Of a stretch of 64,000 nt of DNA, positions 1-10,239 are shown piece by piece. A program made the position numbers and the translations under genes. A model generated the notes under the pieces. It saw only the letters and a program-made list of their open reading frames with translations. It had not been told where the DNA came from and did not search any database. Positions within the stretch are counted from its first letter, which is position 1, and every line of letters starts with the position of its first letter. The stretch covers positions 30,167 to 94,166 of the forward strand of contig JAIRQO010000039.1 in assembly GCA_031256435.1 (NCBI GenBank), in the 5' to 3' direction. The stretch is from Cellulomonadaceae bacterium. Lineage in GTDB: Bacteria > Actinomycetota > Actinomycetes > Actinomycetales > Cellulomonadaceae.

Positions 1-2
1 AA

Positions 3-254
3 GAGCTCTGGGAACAATCCGATCCCTTAACCGGGCCTCACGTTGATGGAGGGAATCGTCCGAAAGGTAGAGACCTCAAAGTTCTGAAACTCCTCGCCCG
101 AGGGAAAACCGATGAGGAAGTTGCCCGCCACCTAGGCATAGCCCCCCGCACCGTCCGCAGGGAGATCGACCGTTTGGAAGAAAGGACCGGAGCGCGATCA
201 CGATTGGAACTGGGGGTCCTTGCAGAACGGTACGGCTGGCTGAATCGCGTATAG
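3..254 (+). CDS. LuxR-type helix-turn-helix transcriptional regulator, C-terminal fragment (5' truncated by window edge)
   Basis: Open frame from window start translates ...LKVLKLLARGKTDEEVARHLGIAPRTVRREIDRLEERTGARSRLELGVLAERYGWLNRV*; resembles the C-terminus of the 14349-15320 regulator. Not in ORF track because the start codon is outside the window. Confidence 0.8.
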   Translation, partial: ELWEQSDPLTGPHVDGGNRPKGRDLKVLKLLARGKTDEEVARHLGIAPRTVRREIDRLEERTGARSRLELGVLAERYGWLNRV

Positions 255-305
255 TCGTGGCCAAATCCGGCATGCCTATACTGGCCACGAATAAAACGAT
301 TTTCA
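255..305 (+). promoter_or_regulatory. Putative operator/promoter block 1: TCGTGGCCA-N18-TGGCCACGA plus downstream AATAAAACGATTTTCA
   Basis: Perfect 9-bp inverted repeat (255-263 / 282-290) upstream of the 383 CDS; near-copy of the block at 14255-14305. Confidence 0.6.
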
Positions 306-382
306 ATCTTTCGCACACTGTTTAACGCGCGTACTGTGTCAAGTGTGGCAAACCCGTCACACCCAACACAAGGACGTGAATC

Positions 383-772
383 ATGACAAGGAAAACACGC
401 ACTGCCACTATTCTCATCGCTGGCGCATTGGCCGTTGGCCTCACGGCTGCACCAGCATCCGCTCTGTGGAGCGATTGCCCATCGGGATATGCCTGTGTGT
501 GGACATCCACCAGTTATCCTGGCAGCCCTAACGCAAAAACAGCGAGCTTGTCAAACCTCGCTGATGTGAGTAATCGGGGAAATTCGATTGTGAACAATGG
601 AAAGACCTCGGTAGCAAGATACTATGACTTGGCTGGATGTAGTACCGGTTCCTACATTGTGATGAACAATCCGGCCCGTGGTGGGCAAAGCCGTGATCCC
701 TTACTTTCCAACGGGACTGACGCAACAACGGCGAACTGGGCCAACAAGATCTCGTGCGTGAAGTTCTCCTAG
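383..772 (+). CDS. Secreted small protein resembling peptidase inhibitor family I36 (SMPI-like)
   Basis: Sec signal peptide (MTRKTRTATILIAGALAVGLTAAPASA) then CPSGYACVWTSTSYPG...RYYDLAGC...; pattern of the I36 family. Confidence 0.65.
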   Translation: MTRKTRTATILIAGALAVGLTAAPASALWSDCPSGYACVWTSTSYPGSPNAKTASLSNLADVSNRGNSIVNNGKTSVARYYDLAGCSTGSYIVMNNPARGGQSRDPLLSNGTDATTANWANKISCVKFS

Positions 773-788
773 CGGTGAGAACGGAATC

Positions 789-1673
789 ATGACTGGTTCG
801 CGTGCCTGGGCACGCGTTGGAATGCTCCTGGCGCTGTGCATTACCGCGTCAGGATGTGGTGGAAGCACTGTGACCACCCCGCTGACGCCAGCCGAAGTCG
901 CTGAGCGGTACGGGTACAATACCGCCACGTCAACCATGACTCCGGCATATGCATTAGTGCCCGAATATCGTAACCCGCTTGACGGCTACGCCCGCGATCT
1001 CCTGGCGCGGGAGTGTTTGCAGGGTGTAGTTGACTACCAAGTTGTGCGCCCCGTTCCTGGTGACACGGAACTCGAAGAGTTCCGGACGGGTCAGGCGATT
1101 TTCAATGAGGGTGTGGCTCTGCGATTCGGTTACCCAATATTCCGCGCGCCCGCCACGAACGGTCTCGTTGTCGATGAATCGGTCACAATGACTGAGGATA
1201 TCCTCACTGCAATGAAGGACTGTGGGAAGGCTGCCGACAAACGTCTCGGTCTCATTCCGGACAACATCCCGTTCCTCATTGAATCCGCAGGATGGGAGGC
1301 GGCTGCCACCGATCCATTGGTGATGAGTGCAGCCAGCGCATGGAAGGCGTGTATGGCTCCGCTTGGCATAGCGGACTTGCCCGAAGTACCTGATCTGATG
1401 CCACCACCTTCCATGTTTCCTCGCTGGGCCGTTGACGAAGACGGGAATTACCAGGGCTACCTTGATCTCGCTCTGACAGACAAGGAGCGGGATGTTGCCG
1501 TTGCGGATGCACGCTGCCGAGGTGAGGCACACTACGACGAGGTGAGGTTCAAAGCCCGCGTAGTAGGTGAACTCCAAGCGATAGCTGCTGATCCCGAAGG
1601 ATTCGAAGCAGCACGTACGGAGTTCGCTGATTACTTCCAGGGCATCTCCGAGGTCATTTCAGCATTAGGTTAA
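789..1673 (+). CDS. Putative secreted lipoprotein, unknown function
   Basis: Lipobox-like LCITASGCGG; 17 bp downstream of the I36-like gene. Confidence 0.65.
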   Translation: MTGSRAWARVGMLLALCITASGCGGSTVTTPLTPAEVAERYGYNTATSTMTPAYALVPEYRNPLDGYARDLLARECLQGVVDYQVVRPVPGDTELEEFRTGQAIFNEGVALRFGYPIFRAPATNGLVVDESVTMTEDILTAMKDCGKAADKRLGLIPDNIPFLIESAGWEAAATDPLVMSAASAWKACMAPLGIADLPEVPDLMPPPSMFPRWAVDEDGNYQGYLDLALTDKERDVAVADARCRGEAHYDEVRFKARVVGELQAIAADPEGFEAARTEFADYFQGISEVISALG

Positions 1674-1716
1674 CGCCTGCTGGCTGCTATTCATCATCCA
1701 CAAAGGAGGCTAAGCG

Positions 1717-2874
1717 ATGAAAAGGATGACACTCGGTGTGGCCTCATTGTTGATCCTAGCCGCAGTTGCGTGGCTAGTGGCATCGCGAATGGAATCACCA
1801 GAGCAGGTATCTGCGCATGCCGAGGCCCCCGTCGCGGCGCCAATTACGGCTACCGTGATTGAAGGGTACCTGTATGGCAGCATGACGCTTTCGGCGATCG
1901 CCTCACCGGAGACCACCCAAAACATCACCGCTCCCAGTGAGATGGGCGGTGTTGTCACGGCACGGGTTGCACGGCGGGGGCAGGACGTTGGTTCCGGTGA
2001 TGTCATCCTCCGCGTCAATGGCCGTCCCGTTTTCACCCTCGCAGGAGCGTTCCCCATGTACCGGGATATCATGCCTAACGATTCCGGTGATGACGTGGCG
2101 GAAGTGCAGAAGGCACTCACCGATGCTGGACTCTATGAAGGGCCTGTGGATGGCGAGTTTGGAGAGGTAACCCAACAGGCATTCGTAGCAATGTATAACC
2201 GTGCCGGTTACAGGCCCCCGCGAGCACCAGAGGCACAACCACCAAGCCAGGACAATCTCGACGGTGAACAGAATGAACGTGAAAATGGGCGGGTAACCCG
2301 CCAGGAACCGAAGGACACAACCGGTGGCCCCATGATCCTTCGTCAAGAGGTGCTCTTTGTCCCGTCCCTTCCCGCCACTATCTCGTCTATTGCCGATGTC
2401 GGGAGCACCGTGACTTCTGACATGCATTTGCTCACATTCGCAACGTCGAACACCGTGCTGGAGGCCGTCATTCCGGTTGAGTCGCTCGGTCCCCTGACTG
2501 AAGGCGCCATGGGGTCTTTGAAGGACGACGACGGGAGCGAGGAAGAAGTCAGCCTCGAGTCAATAAACTCTGACGGCCAGGATGCAACACTGCGTTTCCC
2601 GGCCAATGAGCACACGTTGACTCAAGGAAACCCCTACGTCCTGACTTTGACCAACCCCGCGAACGAGCCTGCGCAGAGACTCCTGGTGCCAACCACTTCA
2701 GTGACAACGCGCGGTGGACGGTCAGTAGTGTTTGTGGGACAAGGGCTTTCATTTCATGAAGTAGAGGTGACGATCTCAGGGAGTGTTGGAGGAGTGGTGG
2801 CGATATCCCCTGCGAGGCCTGAGGAACTTGCACCTGGTTTAGCCGTTTTGATAGGTGATCACAGTGGGCACTGA
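1717..2874 (+). CDS. Peptidoglycan-binding domain-containing efflux/secretion adaptor (HlyD/MFP-like)
   Basis: N-terminal signal/TM; DDVAEVQKALTDAGLYEGPVDGEFGEVTQQAFVAMYNRAGY is a PG_binding_1 motif; adjacent to ABC transporter. Confidence 0.75.
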   Translation: MKRMTLGVASLLILAAVAWLVASRMESPEQVSAHAEAPVAAPITATVIEGYLYGSMTLSAIASPETTQNITAPSEMGGVVTARVARRGQDVGSGDVILRVNGRPVFTLAGAFPMYRDIMPNDSGDDVAEVQKALTDAGLYEGPVDGEFGEVTQQAFVAMYNRAGYRPPRAPEAQPPSQDNLDGEQNERENGRVTRQEPKDTTGGPMILRQEVLFVPSLPATISSIADVGSTVTSDMHLLTFATSNTVLEAVIPVESLGPLTEGAMGSLKDDDGSEEEVSLESINSDGQDATLRFPANEHTLTQGNPYVLTLTNPANEPAQRLLVPTTSVTTRGGRSVVFVGQGLSFHEVEVTISGSVGGVVAISPARPEELAPGLAVLIGDHSGH

Positions 2875-4810
2875 CACAGAAGGACCCGTTCTGCCGGTGT
2901 TGCACACTCCACCTCTCGTTGAACTCTGTGAGGTTTCTCGGTCCTATAAGGACACCTTTGCGCTGACCGATGTTAGCCTCACGATTCGTCCAGGGGAGTC
3001 CGTGGCGGTTGTGGGACGCTCAGGGTCAGGAAAGAGCACCCTTCTTAACATCCTTGGCCTTCTGGACGTCCCAAGCAGTGGAACGGTACGAATCGCGGGC
3101 TCGGAGATCGTCGAGGACGATGAAAAGACACGGGTCCACATGCGTGCTGACTACCTAGGATTCATTTTCCAGCGTTCACATTTGATCGGCGGACTCACCG
3201 TTGCGGAGAACGTGGAATTAGGGTTGCAGTATTCGAGAAGTCATCCGGACAATCACGCTGCTGTCAGAGCGCGCGTCATGCAGGCTCTCAGTGATGTAGA
3301 CCTTGTGCATCGCGCCCAGGCAGATGTCACCACGCTTTCCGGCGGAGAAATGCAACGGGCAGCTATTGCGAGAACACTGGTGCGTGATACACCATTGTGG
3401 TTAGCGGACGAGCCCACAGGTAATCTTGACTCCGCACAATCGCAGGAAATTATGACCCTCCTGCTGGAACGCGCACAGCAAAACAGTGCGAGCCTGGTAG
3501 TGGTGACTCATGAACCCGAAATCGCCGCCCAATGCAGCAGGCAGGTGATGCTCGCCGACGGACGAGTAGTCTCTGACGAGCGCAAGATATCTCCGGTCAT
3601 GGATGCCGCCACGTGGGCAAGCCCTGCCTGTTCCAATGTTCCCCCAGTGGGTGTGATACGAACTTGGTGGACGGCCTGGGTTCGTCTGACGAGGTTCATT
3701 TCCCAAGGTCTGCGCGCGCAACGTCAGCGAACCTGGGCTGGTGTGCTGGCATGCACCTTCGCCGTAGCGCTCACTGTCACCGCTATGGGACTGTCACAAA
3801 GCGCATCGAGCCAAGTCTCAACAATCTTCGATGCTCGACGCGCATCACAAGTTTCGGCCACCTTGACACGTGATTCCGGGGAACCCCGCTGGGGGCTCAA
3901 CGCGTCAGCGGTTCGAGAGTATGCCGGAGTCCGAGCCGTCGAATTCTGGAGCCAATGGCAGGCGGTATCTATACGGAATGGAGAAGCTAGTGAAACCACA
4001 GCAGAGCTAAACGCCATGGAGATGACTCCCGGACCGGGTTCGGATGCGCATATCACCTGGTTGAATCCAGATCGACGAGTCCTTGGTGAAGGTGACGTTG
4101 TGTTAGGCCAATCTCTCGCCGCTCGTCTTGCACTCCCCTCACTGTCCACCTCTCCCGAGGTGATCGTCCACGGTACCCGGTTGCGTGTGGCCGGGATACT
4201 CACCGAAGCCAGGCCAGGCACTGCAGTGGGGGCGGCTTTCGTGACACCAGAAAGCGTCGAGAATCTCCCGTCGCCGCGGACCGTCATGATATATGCCAAG
4301 ACCAACCCCGGAGCCGCACGACAACTTGCCGATCACCTGGATTCCCTGGCAAATCCGTTCGGCGAGTACCGGATCATGGTAGATCCCGTATTACAAGCGG
4401 ACGCATTCCGTGGACAACTCCAGGAATCGGTCTCAGTATCCCTCACCGTTCTTGCAGTTGTAGCAGCGCTTGCGGGACTCGTGATCGTGGTGATGGTCAC
4501 GGTCCTCGGTGTCACGAGGCGGATCCCCGAGTTTGGACTCAGGCGGGCACTGGGTTCCTCCCGCTTCGGCGTGGCGGGACTCGTCATGGGTGAGTGCATT
4601 GTCCAAGGAACAATAGGTTCATCACTCGGCACGGTAGTGGGTTTCATCGCCATCATGACGGTCACCGCTTTTGCTCGCTGGCAACCGGTCTTTGATACGC
4701 GTTTACTCGCCATACCTATGATAGCCAGTGCGGTATTTGGGTTGGGTGCTGCCGTAGTTCCTGCAATCCTGGCTGGACGGATCCAACCCGCTGATGCCGT
4801 TCGAGGATAG
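2855..4810 (+). CDS. MacB-like ABC transporter, fused ATPase and FtsX-type permease
   Basis: Walker A GRSGSGKST, signature LSGGEMQR, Walker B LWLADEPTGNLD; C-terminal FtsX-like TM region. Overlaps upstream CDS by 20 bp. Confidence 0.88.
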   Translation: MITVGTDTEGPVLPVLHTPPLVELCEVSRSYKDTFALTDVSLTIRPGESVAVVGRSGSGKSTLLNILGLLDVPSSGTVRIAGSEIVEDDEKTRVHMRADYLGFIFQRSHLIGGLTVAENVELGLQYSRSHPDNHAAVRARVMQALSDVDLVHRAQADVTTLSGGEMQRAAIARTLVRDTPLWLADEPTGNLDSAQSQEIMTLLLERAQQNSASLVVVTHEPEIAAQCSRQVMLADGRVVSDERKISPVMDAATWASPACSNVPPVGVIRTWWTAWVRLTRFISQGLRAQRQRTWAGVLACTFAVALTVTAMGLSQSASSQVSTIFDARRASQVSATLTRDSGEPRWGLNASAVREYAGVRAVEFWSQWQAVSIRNGEASETTAELNAMEMTPGPGSDAHITWLNPDRRVLGEGDVVLGQSLAARLALPSLSTSPEVIVHGTRLRVAGILTEARPGTAVGAAFVTPESVENLPSPRTVMIYAKTNPGAARQLADHLDSLANPFGEYRIMVDPVLQADAFRGQLQESVSVSLTVLAVVAALAGLVIVVMVTVLGVTRRIPEFGLRRALGSSRFGVAGLVMGECIVQGTIGSSLGTVVGFIAIMTVTAFARWQPVFDTRLLAIPMIASAVFGLGAAVVPAILAGRIQPADAVRG

Positions 4811-5012
4811 GATGCTCATTCCCCTCAGACTACCTGGGAGTTGGCCCCTAGAATTGCAGAAATCATGTTGTCATCACACGGATGAGTGGTCAGCGAGTGG
4901 GTCGCTGTACCAGGGGAGCCTGATGGAGCCGAGCCTGGAATTGGAAGTGGGCCGGGAGGCGAGAGGTGGCACGCGGTGTGCCGTGGCGAGCCGCCGCAAC
5001 TAGGCTGGAGGT

Positions 5013-5498
5013 GTGAATGGCAATCTTGAAGTTCTGGCACCCGTTGCGGGAACCGCCACCCCTATTGCGGACGTGCCGGACGCCGTGTTCTCCGGATCGA
5101 TTGTGGGGCCCGGCATTGCCGTCATGCCTGACGATTCCCCGGGTGCCAGCATTGCGCGCGCTCCCGTGGATGGCGTGCTCATGCAACTGCGCAACCACGC
5201 GTTCATTGTGCAGGCTGCTGACGGCCGGGCCATCCTGACGCACTTGGGCATTGACACCGTGGAACTGGACGGAGAGGGCTTCACCCTGTGTGCCGCCAAC
5301 GGCGATGCCGTGGAGGCCGGGCAGCCGATCATCCACTGGGACCCTGCGGCGGTTAGGGATTCGGGGCGCTCCCCCATTGTTCCGGTGGTGGCCCTGGACG
5401 TCCCGCCGGAGGCCCTGACCATTGTGGCTCCCATTCATCAGCCGGTCATGGACGGAGACGCGTTGTTCACGCTCTCCGCACCGCCTCCCGAACTCTAA
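5013..5498 (+). CDS. PTS EIIA component, glucose/GlcNAc family (orphan)
   Basis: PVAGTATPIADVPDAVFSGSIVGPGIAVMP...VDGVLMQLRNHAFIVQAADGRAILTHLGIDTVELDGEGF; GTG start. Confidence 0.88.
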   Translation: MNGNLEVLAPVAGTATPIADVPDAVFSGSIVGPGIAVMPDDSPGASIARAPVDGVLMQLRNHAFIVQAADGRAILTHLGIDTVELDGEGFTLCAANGDAVEAGQPIIHWDPAAVRDSGRSPIVPVVALDVPPEALTIVAPIHQPVMDGDALFTLSAPPPEL

Positions 5499-5577
5499 GC
5501 GCACGGCTGCGGCTCGTCCGTCGTCGAGCAATATCCCACCGTACATCACCCACCACCCACACACCACAGGAGGCCCC

Positions 5578-6225
5578 ATGGATCACGCCGTGGTGTTTGA
5601 CGTGGGGGAAACGCTGGTGTGCGAGACGCGAATCTGGCTGCGCTGGGCCGAGCGCCTGAACATTCCCGCCGTCACTTTTGCTGGAGTGCTGGGCGGATGC
5701 ATTGCCGAGGGCAAAACCCTGGAGGAAACCTTTGAGATTCTTGTGCCAGGCATCTCCATCCCCGACGAAGAAGCGCGCTGGGCCGTAGACGAACCAGAGT
5801 CCTTGCGCTCCGGCTTTGACGCTGATGACCTGTATCCGGACGTCCGCCCAGCCTTGGAAGCCCTCCAGGCGGCGGGTTTCCGCGTGGTGATTGCGGGCAA
5901 CCAACCGGCCGAGGCGCTCGCCTCGCTGCAAGCCATGGACCTTCCGTGTGACGTGATTGCTAACTCGTCGGAAATCGGCGTGGAGAAGCCGGACCCCGCG
6001 TTCTTCAGCGCCGTAGCAGAACTGGCCGGAGTGGAGCGGTACAGGATTTCCTACATTGGGGATCGGCTGGATAATGATGTGTTTCCGGCCATGCGCGCGG
6101 GGATGCGGCCCTTTTTAATCCGACGAGGCCCCTTCGGCTACATGCATGCCGCGGGGCCGGACGCCTTCAGAACCACGGTGATTGATTCCCTGATGGAACT
6201 CCCCGAGATTCTCACGCACCCGTAG
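5578..6225 (+). CDS. HAD-superfamily hydrolase
   Basis: VVFDVGETLV, VVIAGNQ, ISYIGDRLDNDVFPAMRAGM motifs; start revised to ATG 5578 with upstream AGGAGG. Confidence 0.85.
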   Translation: MDHAVVFDVGETLVCETRIWLRWAERLNIPAVTFAGVLGGCIAEGKTLEETFEILVPGISIPDEEARWAVDEPESLRSGFDADDLYPDVRPALEALQAAGFRVVIAGNQPAEALASLQAMDLPCDVIANSSEIGVEKPDPAFFSAVAELAGVERYRISYIGDRLDNDVFPAMRAGMRPFLIRRGPFGYMHAAGPDAFRTTVIDSLMELPEILTHP

Positions 6226-6397
6226 CGCCACCGCGCCCGTCACGCCGTACTCGCCGCATCGCCCCTGCCACACACCCTCGCCACACCACCCCCGCCACAC
6301 CCCACCGCGCATTTCGCGCAGTTACTACCACCCCGCAGCGCCACCGCGCCGTGCTGTCATGGCCCGCCGCTCTGGGCGCCTTGATTAGTCAGAAACA

Positions 6398-7393
6398 ATG
6401 CCCGTCATGGGAACGCAGAGTTCTGTGACGGGGCATAACGTTGTGATTCACGTTGTGGCTGACTCCACGGGTGACACAGGGGCTCGAGTAGCGCGCGCCG
6501 TGCAAGCCCAATTCCCGGACCTTACCGACATTCGCCTGATTCGTCACGCTAAGATTTCCTCTGATTCCGCGCTGGACCGCGCCTTGGGAGCCATCATGGC
6601 GGACGAGGGCAACACCATTGTCATCCTCACCATGGTCAACGAGGAGCGCGAGAAGCGCGTCATTGATGCCTGCGCCGCGATGCAAATCCCGTGCGTGGAC
6701 TTCCTGGAGCCCGTGTTACAAGCCGTCCAACAGCGCACCGGGTTGACGCCCGCGCGTGAGGTGGCCCCCGTGGGCTTGGCCGCAGACTACTTTGAGCGCA
6801 TTCACGCCATGGAGTTTGTGCTGGCCAATGATGACGGCAACCTGTCCGATTCCCTGCACGAGGCCGCCGTGGTGCTGGTGGGCGCCTCGCGTACCGGGAA
6901 AACGCCGCTCTCCATGTACCTGGGCTACCTCGGCTACCCCACGGCGAATATCCCGCTGGTGACCGGCGTGGAGCCGCCGCCCGAGTTGTTCCAGTGCGAT
7001 CCCTGGAAACTGGTGGGCTTGACCATCAACCCGGAACGTCTCCTGGAAATTCGTCGCAGACGCGTAGACACCATGGGTGTAGCGATAGCCGGCGGACAGA
7101 ACTTGGGCGGGTATGCCGATCTCGCCCAGATTTATGACGAGTTGGACGCCGTAGCCAAAGTGCAGCGCAGGCTGGGGTGTCCCGTGTTTGATACCACCAC
7201 GTTGGCTCTGGAAGAAGCCGCCGGACGGGTCATCGAAACCGTCACGGCGCGTCGGAGAACGTTTGAGGCGCGCCAGCGGCAACAATCCATCCCCGTCACA
7301 CCGAAACCACAGAAAACCCCCACTCAGGTAGTGGACCTTGGCAGACCGATGGCTGAGGGATTCACCCACCCGAGGACAACCCCCACTAAATAA
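6398..7393 (+). CDS. Pyruvate, phosphate dikinase regulatory protein (PDRP; bifunctional kinase/phosphorylase)
   Basis: HVVADSTGDTGARVARAVQAQFP...GASRTGKTPLSMYLGYLGYPTANIPLVTGVEPPPELF; directly upstream of ppdK. Confidence 0.92.
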   Translation: MPVMGTQSSVTGHNVVIHVVADSTGDTGARVARAVQAQFPDLTDIRLIRHAKISSDSALDRALGAIMADEGNTIVILTMVNEEREKRVIDACAAMQIPCVDFLEPVLQAVQQRTGLTPAREVAPVGLAADYFERIHAMEFVLANDDGNLSDSLHEAAVVLVGASRTGKTPLSMYLGYLGYPTANIPLVTGVEPPPELFQCDPWKLVGLTINPERLLEIRRRRVDTMGVAIAGGQNLGGYADLAQIYDELDAVAKVQRRLGCPVFDTTTLALEEAAGRVIETVTARRRTFEARQRQQSIPVTPKPQKTPTQVVDLGRPMAEGFTHPRTTPTK

Positions 7394-7402
7394 GGAGAAG
7401 GA

Positions 7403-10054
7403 ATGACCTCCGAAACAACGTACGTGTATGACTTTGCGGACGGCAGCCTGGACATGAAGCCGCTGCTCGGCGGCAAGGGTGCCAACCTGTCAGAGATGAC
7501 GCGGATTGGCATCCCCGTGCCGGACGGCTTCACCGTCACCACCGCTGCCTGCGTGGCCGCCATGAAGTCTGGTGGCGAGTGGCCCGTGGACCTGTGGCCG
7601 CAGGTGGAAGCACACCTGGACGCTCTGGAAGCGCGCACGGGACGCACCCTCGGCGCCTCGGACAAGCCGCTGTTGGTTTCCGTCCGTTCCGGCTCCGTGT
7701 TCTCCATGCCCGGCATGATGGACACCATCTTGAACCTCGGTATTTCCGACGAGTCTGCGGGCGCGCTGGCCAAGGAGACGGGCAACGAGCGCTTTGCCTG
7801 GGACTCCTACCGTCGCTTTGTGCAGATGTACGCCGAAGTGGTAGAGGGCGCCCCGCCGCACATCTTTGAAGATGAACTCACCGCCATGAAGGCCGCGCGT
7901 GGCGTGGACTATGACACGGACCTCAGCGCTGATGACCTCAAGGAACTGGTTGCCACGTTCCGAAGGGTAGCCAAAGAAGCCACGGGCACGGACCTGCCCA
8001 CGGACCCGCGCGAGCAGCTCAAGCGCTCCATTGGTGCCGTGTTTGCCTCCTGGGACAACCCCCGGGCCAACATTTACCGCAACCTGAACAAGATCCCGCA
8101 TGACCTCGGCACCGCCGTGAACGTGCAGCAAATGGTGTTTGGTAACCGTGGTGACACCTCCGCCTCCGGTGTGGCGTTCACGCGCAACCCGGCCACGGGC
8201 GTCAAGGAACTGTACGGCGAGTACCTGGTCAACGCCCAGGGCGAGGACGTGGTAGCGGGCATCCGTACCGGCCACCAGTTGCCGGACATGGAAAAGGACC
8301 TGCCCAAGGCGTTTGCCGAGTTCACGGCCACCATGGACAAGTTGGAAGCCCACTACGGTGACATGCAGGACATTGAGTTCACCGTGGAGGACAACACGCT
8401 CTACATCCTCCAAACGCGTGCCGGCAAGCGCACTGCCGCCGCCGCCCTCAAGGTGGCCCGTGACATGGTGGAAGCCGGAACCATCACCAAGGAAGATGCG
8501 CTGCGCCGCATTGAGCCTGCTCAGCTGGACCAACTGCTGCACCCGGGCATTGACCCCTCGCACGGCGAAACCCCCATCACCAAGGGCCTCAACGCCTCAC
8601 CCGGCGCCGCCGTGGGCCGCGTGGTCTTTGACGCTGACACCGCCGCCGAATGTGGCGAGAAGGGCGAGAAGGTTGTTCTGGTCCGTTGGGAAACCACGCC
8701 CGACGATATCCACGGTGTGGTAGCCGCGCAGGGTGTGCTCACCTCGCATGGTGGTATGACCTCCCACGCTGCTGTTGTTGCCCGCGGGATGGGCAAGCCG
8801 TGTGTGGCCGGTTGTGGCGACCTCCGCATTGACACCGCCGCCAAGACGGCCACCATTGGTGACCGCGTCCTGACCGAAACGGACGTCATCACGCTGGACG
8901 GCTCCACCGGTGAAATCTATGACGGTGCCCTGAAGCTCACCGAAGCCCAAATCACGGATGACTTCCGTGAGGTGCTGGGATGGGCCGATGAGATTCGTCG
9001 TCTCGGAGTACGCGCCAACGCAGACACCGGACCGGATGCCGCCAAGGCTCGCGAACTCGGCGCTGAAGGCATTGGCCTGACCCGTACCGAGCACATGTTC
9101 ATGGCCCCGGACCGCCTGCCCGTGGTTCAGGAAATGATCCTGGCTCAGGACGAGGCTGGCCGCGGCGTGGCACTGGACAAGTTGCTTCCCATGCAGCAGG
9201 CAGACTTTGAGGAACTGTTTGAGGCGATGACGGGCCTGCCCGTGACGATTCGTCTGATTGACCCGCCTCTGCACGAGTTCCTGCCCAACCTGGTGGAGCA
9301 GTCCCTGGTGGTCCAGAGACTGGAAGACGCCGGAACCACCGGCGCCGAACTGGATGACGCCCGTGAACTGCTGGGCCACGTACGCCGCCTGTCCGAGGCG
9401 AACCCCATGCTGGGAACGCGCGGATGCCGCCTGCTCATGCTGTACCCGGAGATTGCCGTGATGCAGGTGCGCGCTATTGCTCGTGCCGCTGCTGCGGTGA
9501 CCAAGCGCGGATTTGAGCCGCACGTGGAAATCATGATCCCGCTGGTGGCGTACTGGCAGGAACTGGACACGCTGCGTCAAGTGGCGGAGAAGACGTGGGC
9601 GGAAGAGGCTCCCGAGGGCATTGACCGCACCATCGGAACGATGATTGAGTTGCCGCGCGCTGCGGTGACTGCGGATCAGATTGCGCAATACGCGGACTTC
9701 TTCAGCTTCGGCACCAATGACCTCACCCAAACCGGTGTGGGCATCTCCCGTGATGACGCTGAAGGTTCCTTCCTGCAGTCCTACATTGACATGGGCGTGG
9801 TTCCCACCAACCCGTTCGCTTCGATTGACCCAGACGGCGTTGCCGAACTGGTGCGCATCGGCGTGGAGAAGGGCCGCGGCGCCAAGCCCGGCCTGAAGAC
9901 GGGCGTGTGTGGCGAGCACGGCGGTGACCCGGACTCCATCACCATCTTCAACAAGATTGGTTTGGACTACGTGTCCTGCTCGCCTTACCGCATCCCCATC
10001 GCTCGCCTAGCCGCAGCCCGCGCTGTGCTCGGTGACACGGTCAAGGACGCGTAA
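7403..10054 (+). CDS. ppdK: Pyruvate, phosphate dikinase
   Basis: MKPLLGGKGANLSEMTRIGIPVPDGFT...LTSHGGMTSHAAVVARGMGKPCVAGC...; full-length 883 aa. Confidence 0.97.
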   Translation: MTSETTYVYDFADGSLDMKPLLGGKGANLSEMTRIGIPVPDGFTVTTAACVAAMKSGGEWPVDLWPQVEAHLDALEARTGRTLGASDKPLLVSVRSGSVFSMPGMMDTILNLGISDESAGALAKETGNERFAWDSYRRFVQMYAEVVEGAPPHIFEDELTAMKAARGVDYDTDLSADDLKELVATFRRVAKEATGTDLPTDPREQLKRSIGAVFASWDNPRANIYRNLNKIPHDLGTAVNVQQMVFGNRGDTSASGVAFTRNPATGVKELYGEYLVNAQGEDVVAGIRTGHQLPDMEKDLPKAFAEFTATMDKLEAHYGDMQDIEFTVEDNTLYILQTRAGKRTAAAALKVARDMVEAGTITKEDALRRIEPAQLDQLLHPGIDPSHGETPITKGLNASPGAAVGRVVFDADTAAECGEKGEKVVLVRWETTPDDIHGVVAAQGVLTSHGGMTSHAAVVARGMGKPCVAGCGDLRIDTAAKTATIGDRVLTETDVITLDGSTGEIYDGALKLTEAQITDDFREVLGWADEIRRLGVRANADTGPDAAKARELGAEGIGLTRTEHMFMAPDRLPVVQEMILAQDEAGRGVALDKLLPMQQADFEELFEAMTGLPVTIRLIDPPLHEFLPNLVEQSLVVQRLEDAGTTGAELDDARELLGHVRRLSEANPMLGTRGCRLLMLYPEIAVMQVRAIARAAAAVTKRGFEPHVEIMIPLVAYWQELDTLRQVAEKTWAEEAPEGIDRTIGTMIELPRAAVTADQIAQYADFFSFGTNDLTQTGVGISRDDAEGSFLQSYIDMGVVPTNPFASIDPDGVAELVRIGVEKGRGAKPGLKTGVCGEHGGDPDSITIFNKIGLDYVSCSPYRIPIARLAAARAVLGDTVKDA

Positions 10055-10137
10055 GTAATACCAGGGCAAGGGCCCGGTTGGGTGGCTCCACCCCGTAAAG
10101 TTTCCACGCATCGCTCGGAATACTTTACGGGGGCCCC

Positions 10138-10180
10138 GGAGTAGAGCCAGGCGCACCAGCGCCGACGGTCGAAACCCCCA
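10138..10180 (+). repeat. Palindromic repeat type A (GTAGAGCCAGGCGCACCAGCGCCGACGGTCGAAACC)
   Basis: Near-identical to 10251-10287 and 13475-13512; GGCGC-acca-GCGCC hairpin core. Confidence 0.8.
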
Positions 10181-10239
10181 CCGGACCCATTGCCGTCCCC
10201 GCAATGTTTCCACGCATCGCTTGGAATACTTCACGAGGG

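Noticed and set aside
383-772. Lactococcin-972-like bacteriocin
   Set aside because: The ABC neighbourhood is suggestive, but the CPSGYxCVW...YYDLAGC pattern fits peptidase-inhibitor I36 better.
8597-9919. 440-aa antisense ORF across ppdK
   Set aside because: Shadow ORF from high-GC codon bias; composition His/Arg/Gly-rich with no recognisable domain, opposite a clear ppdK.
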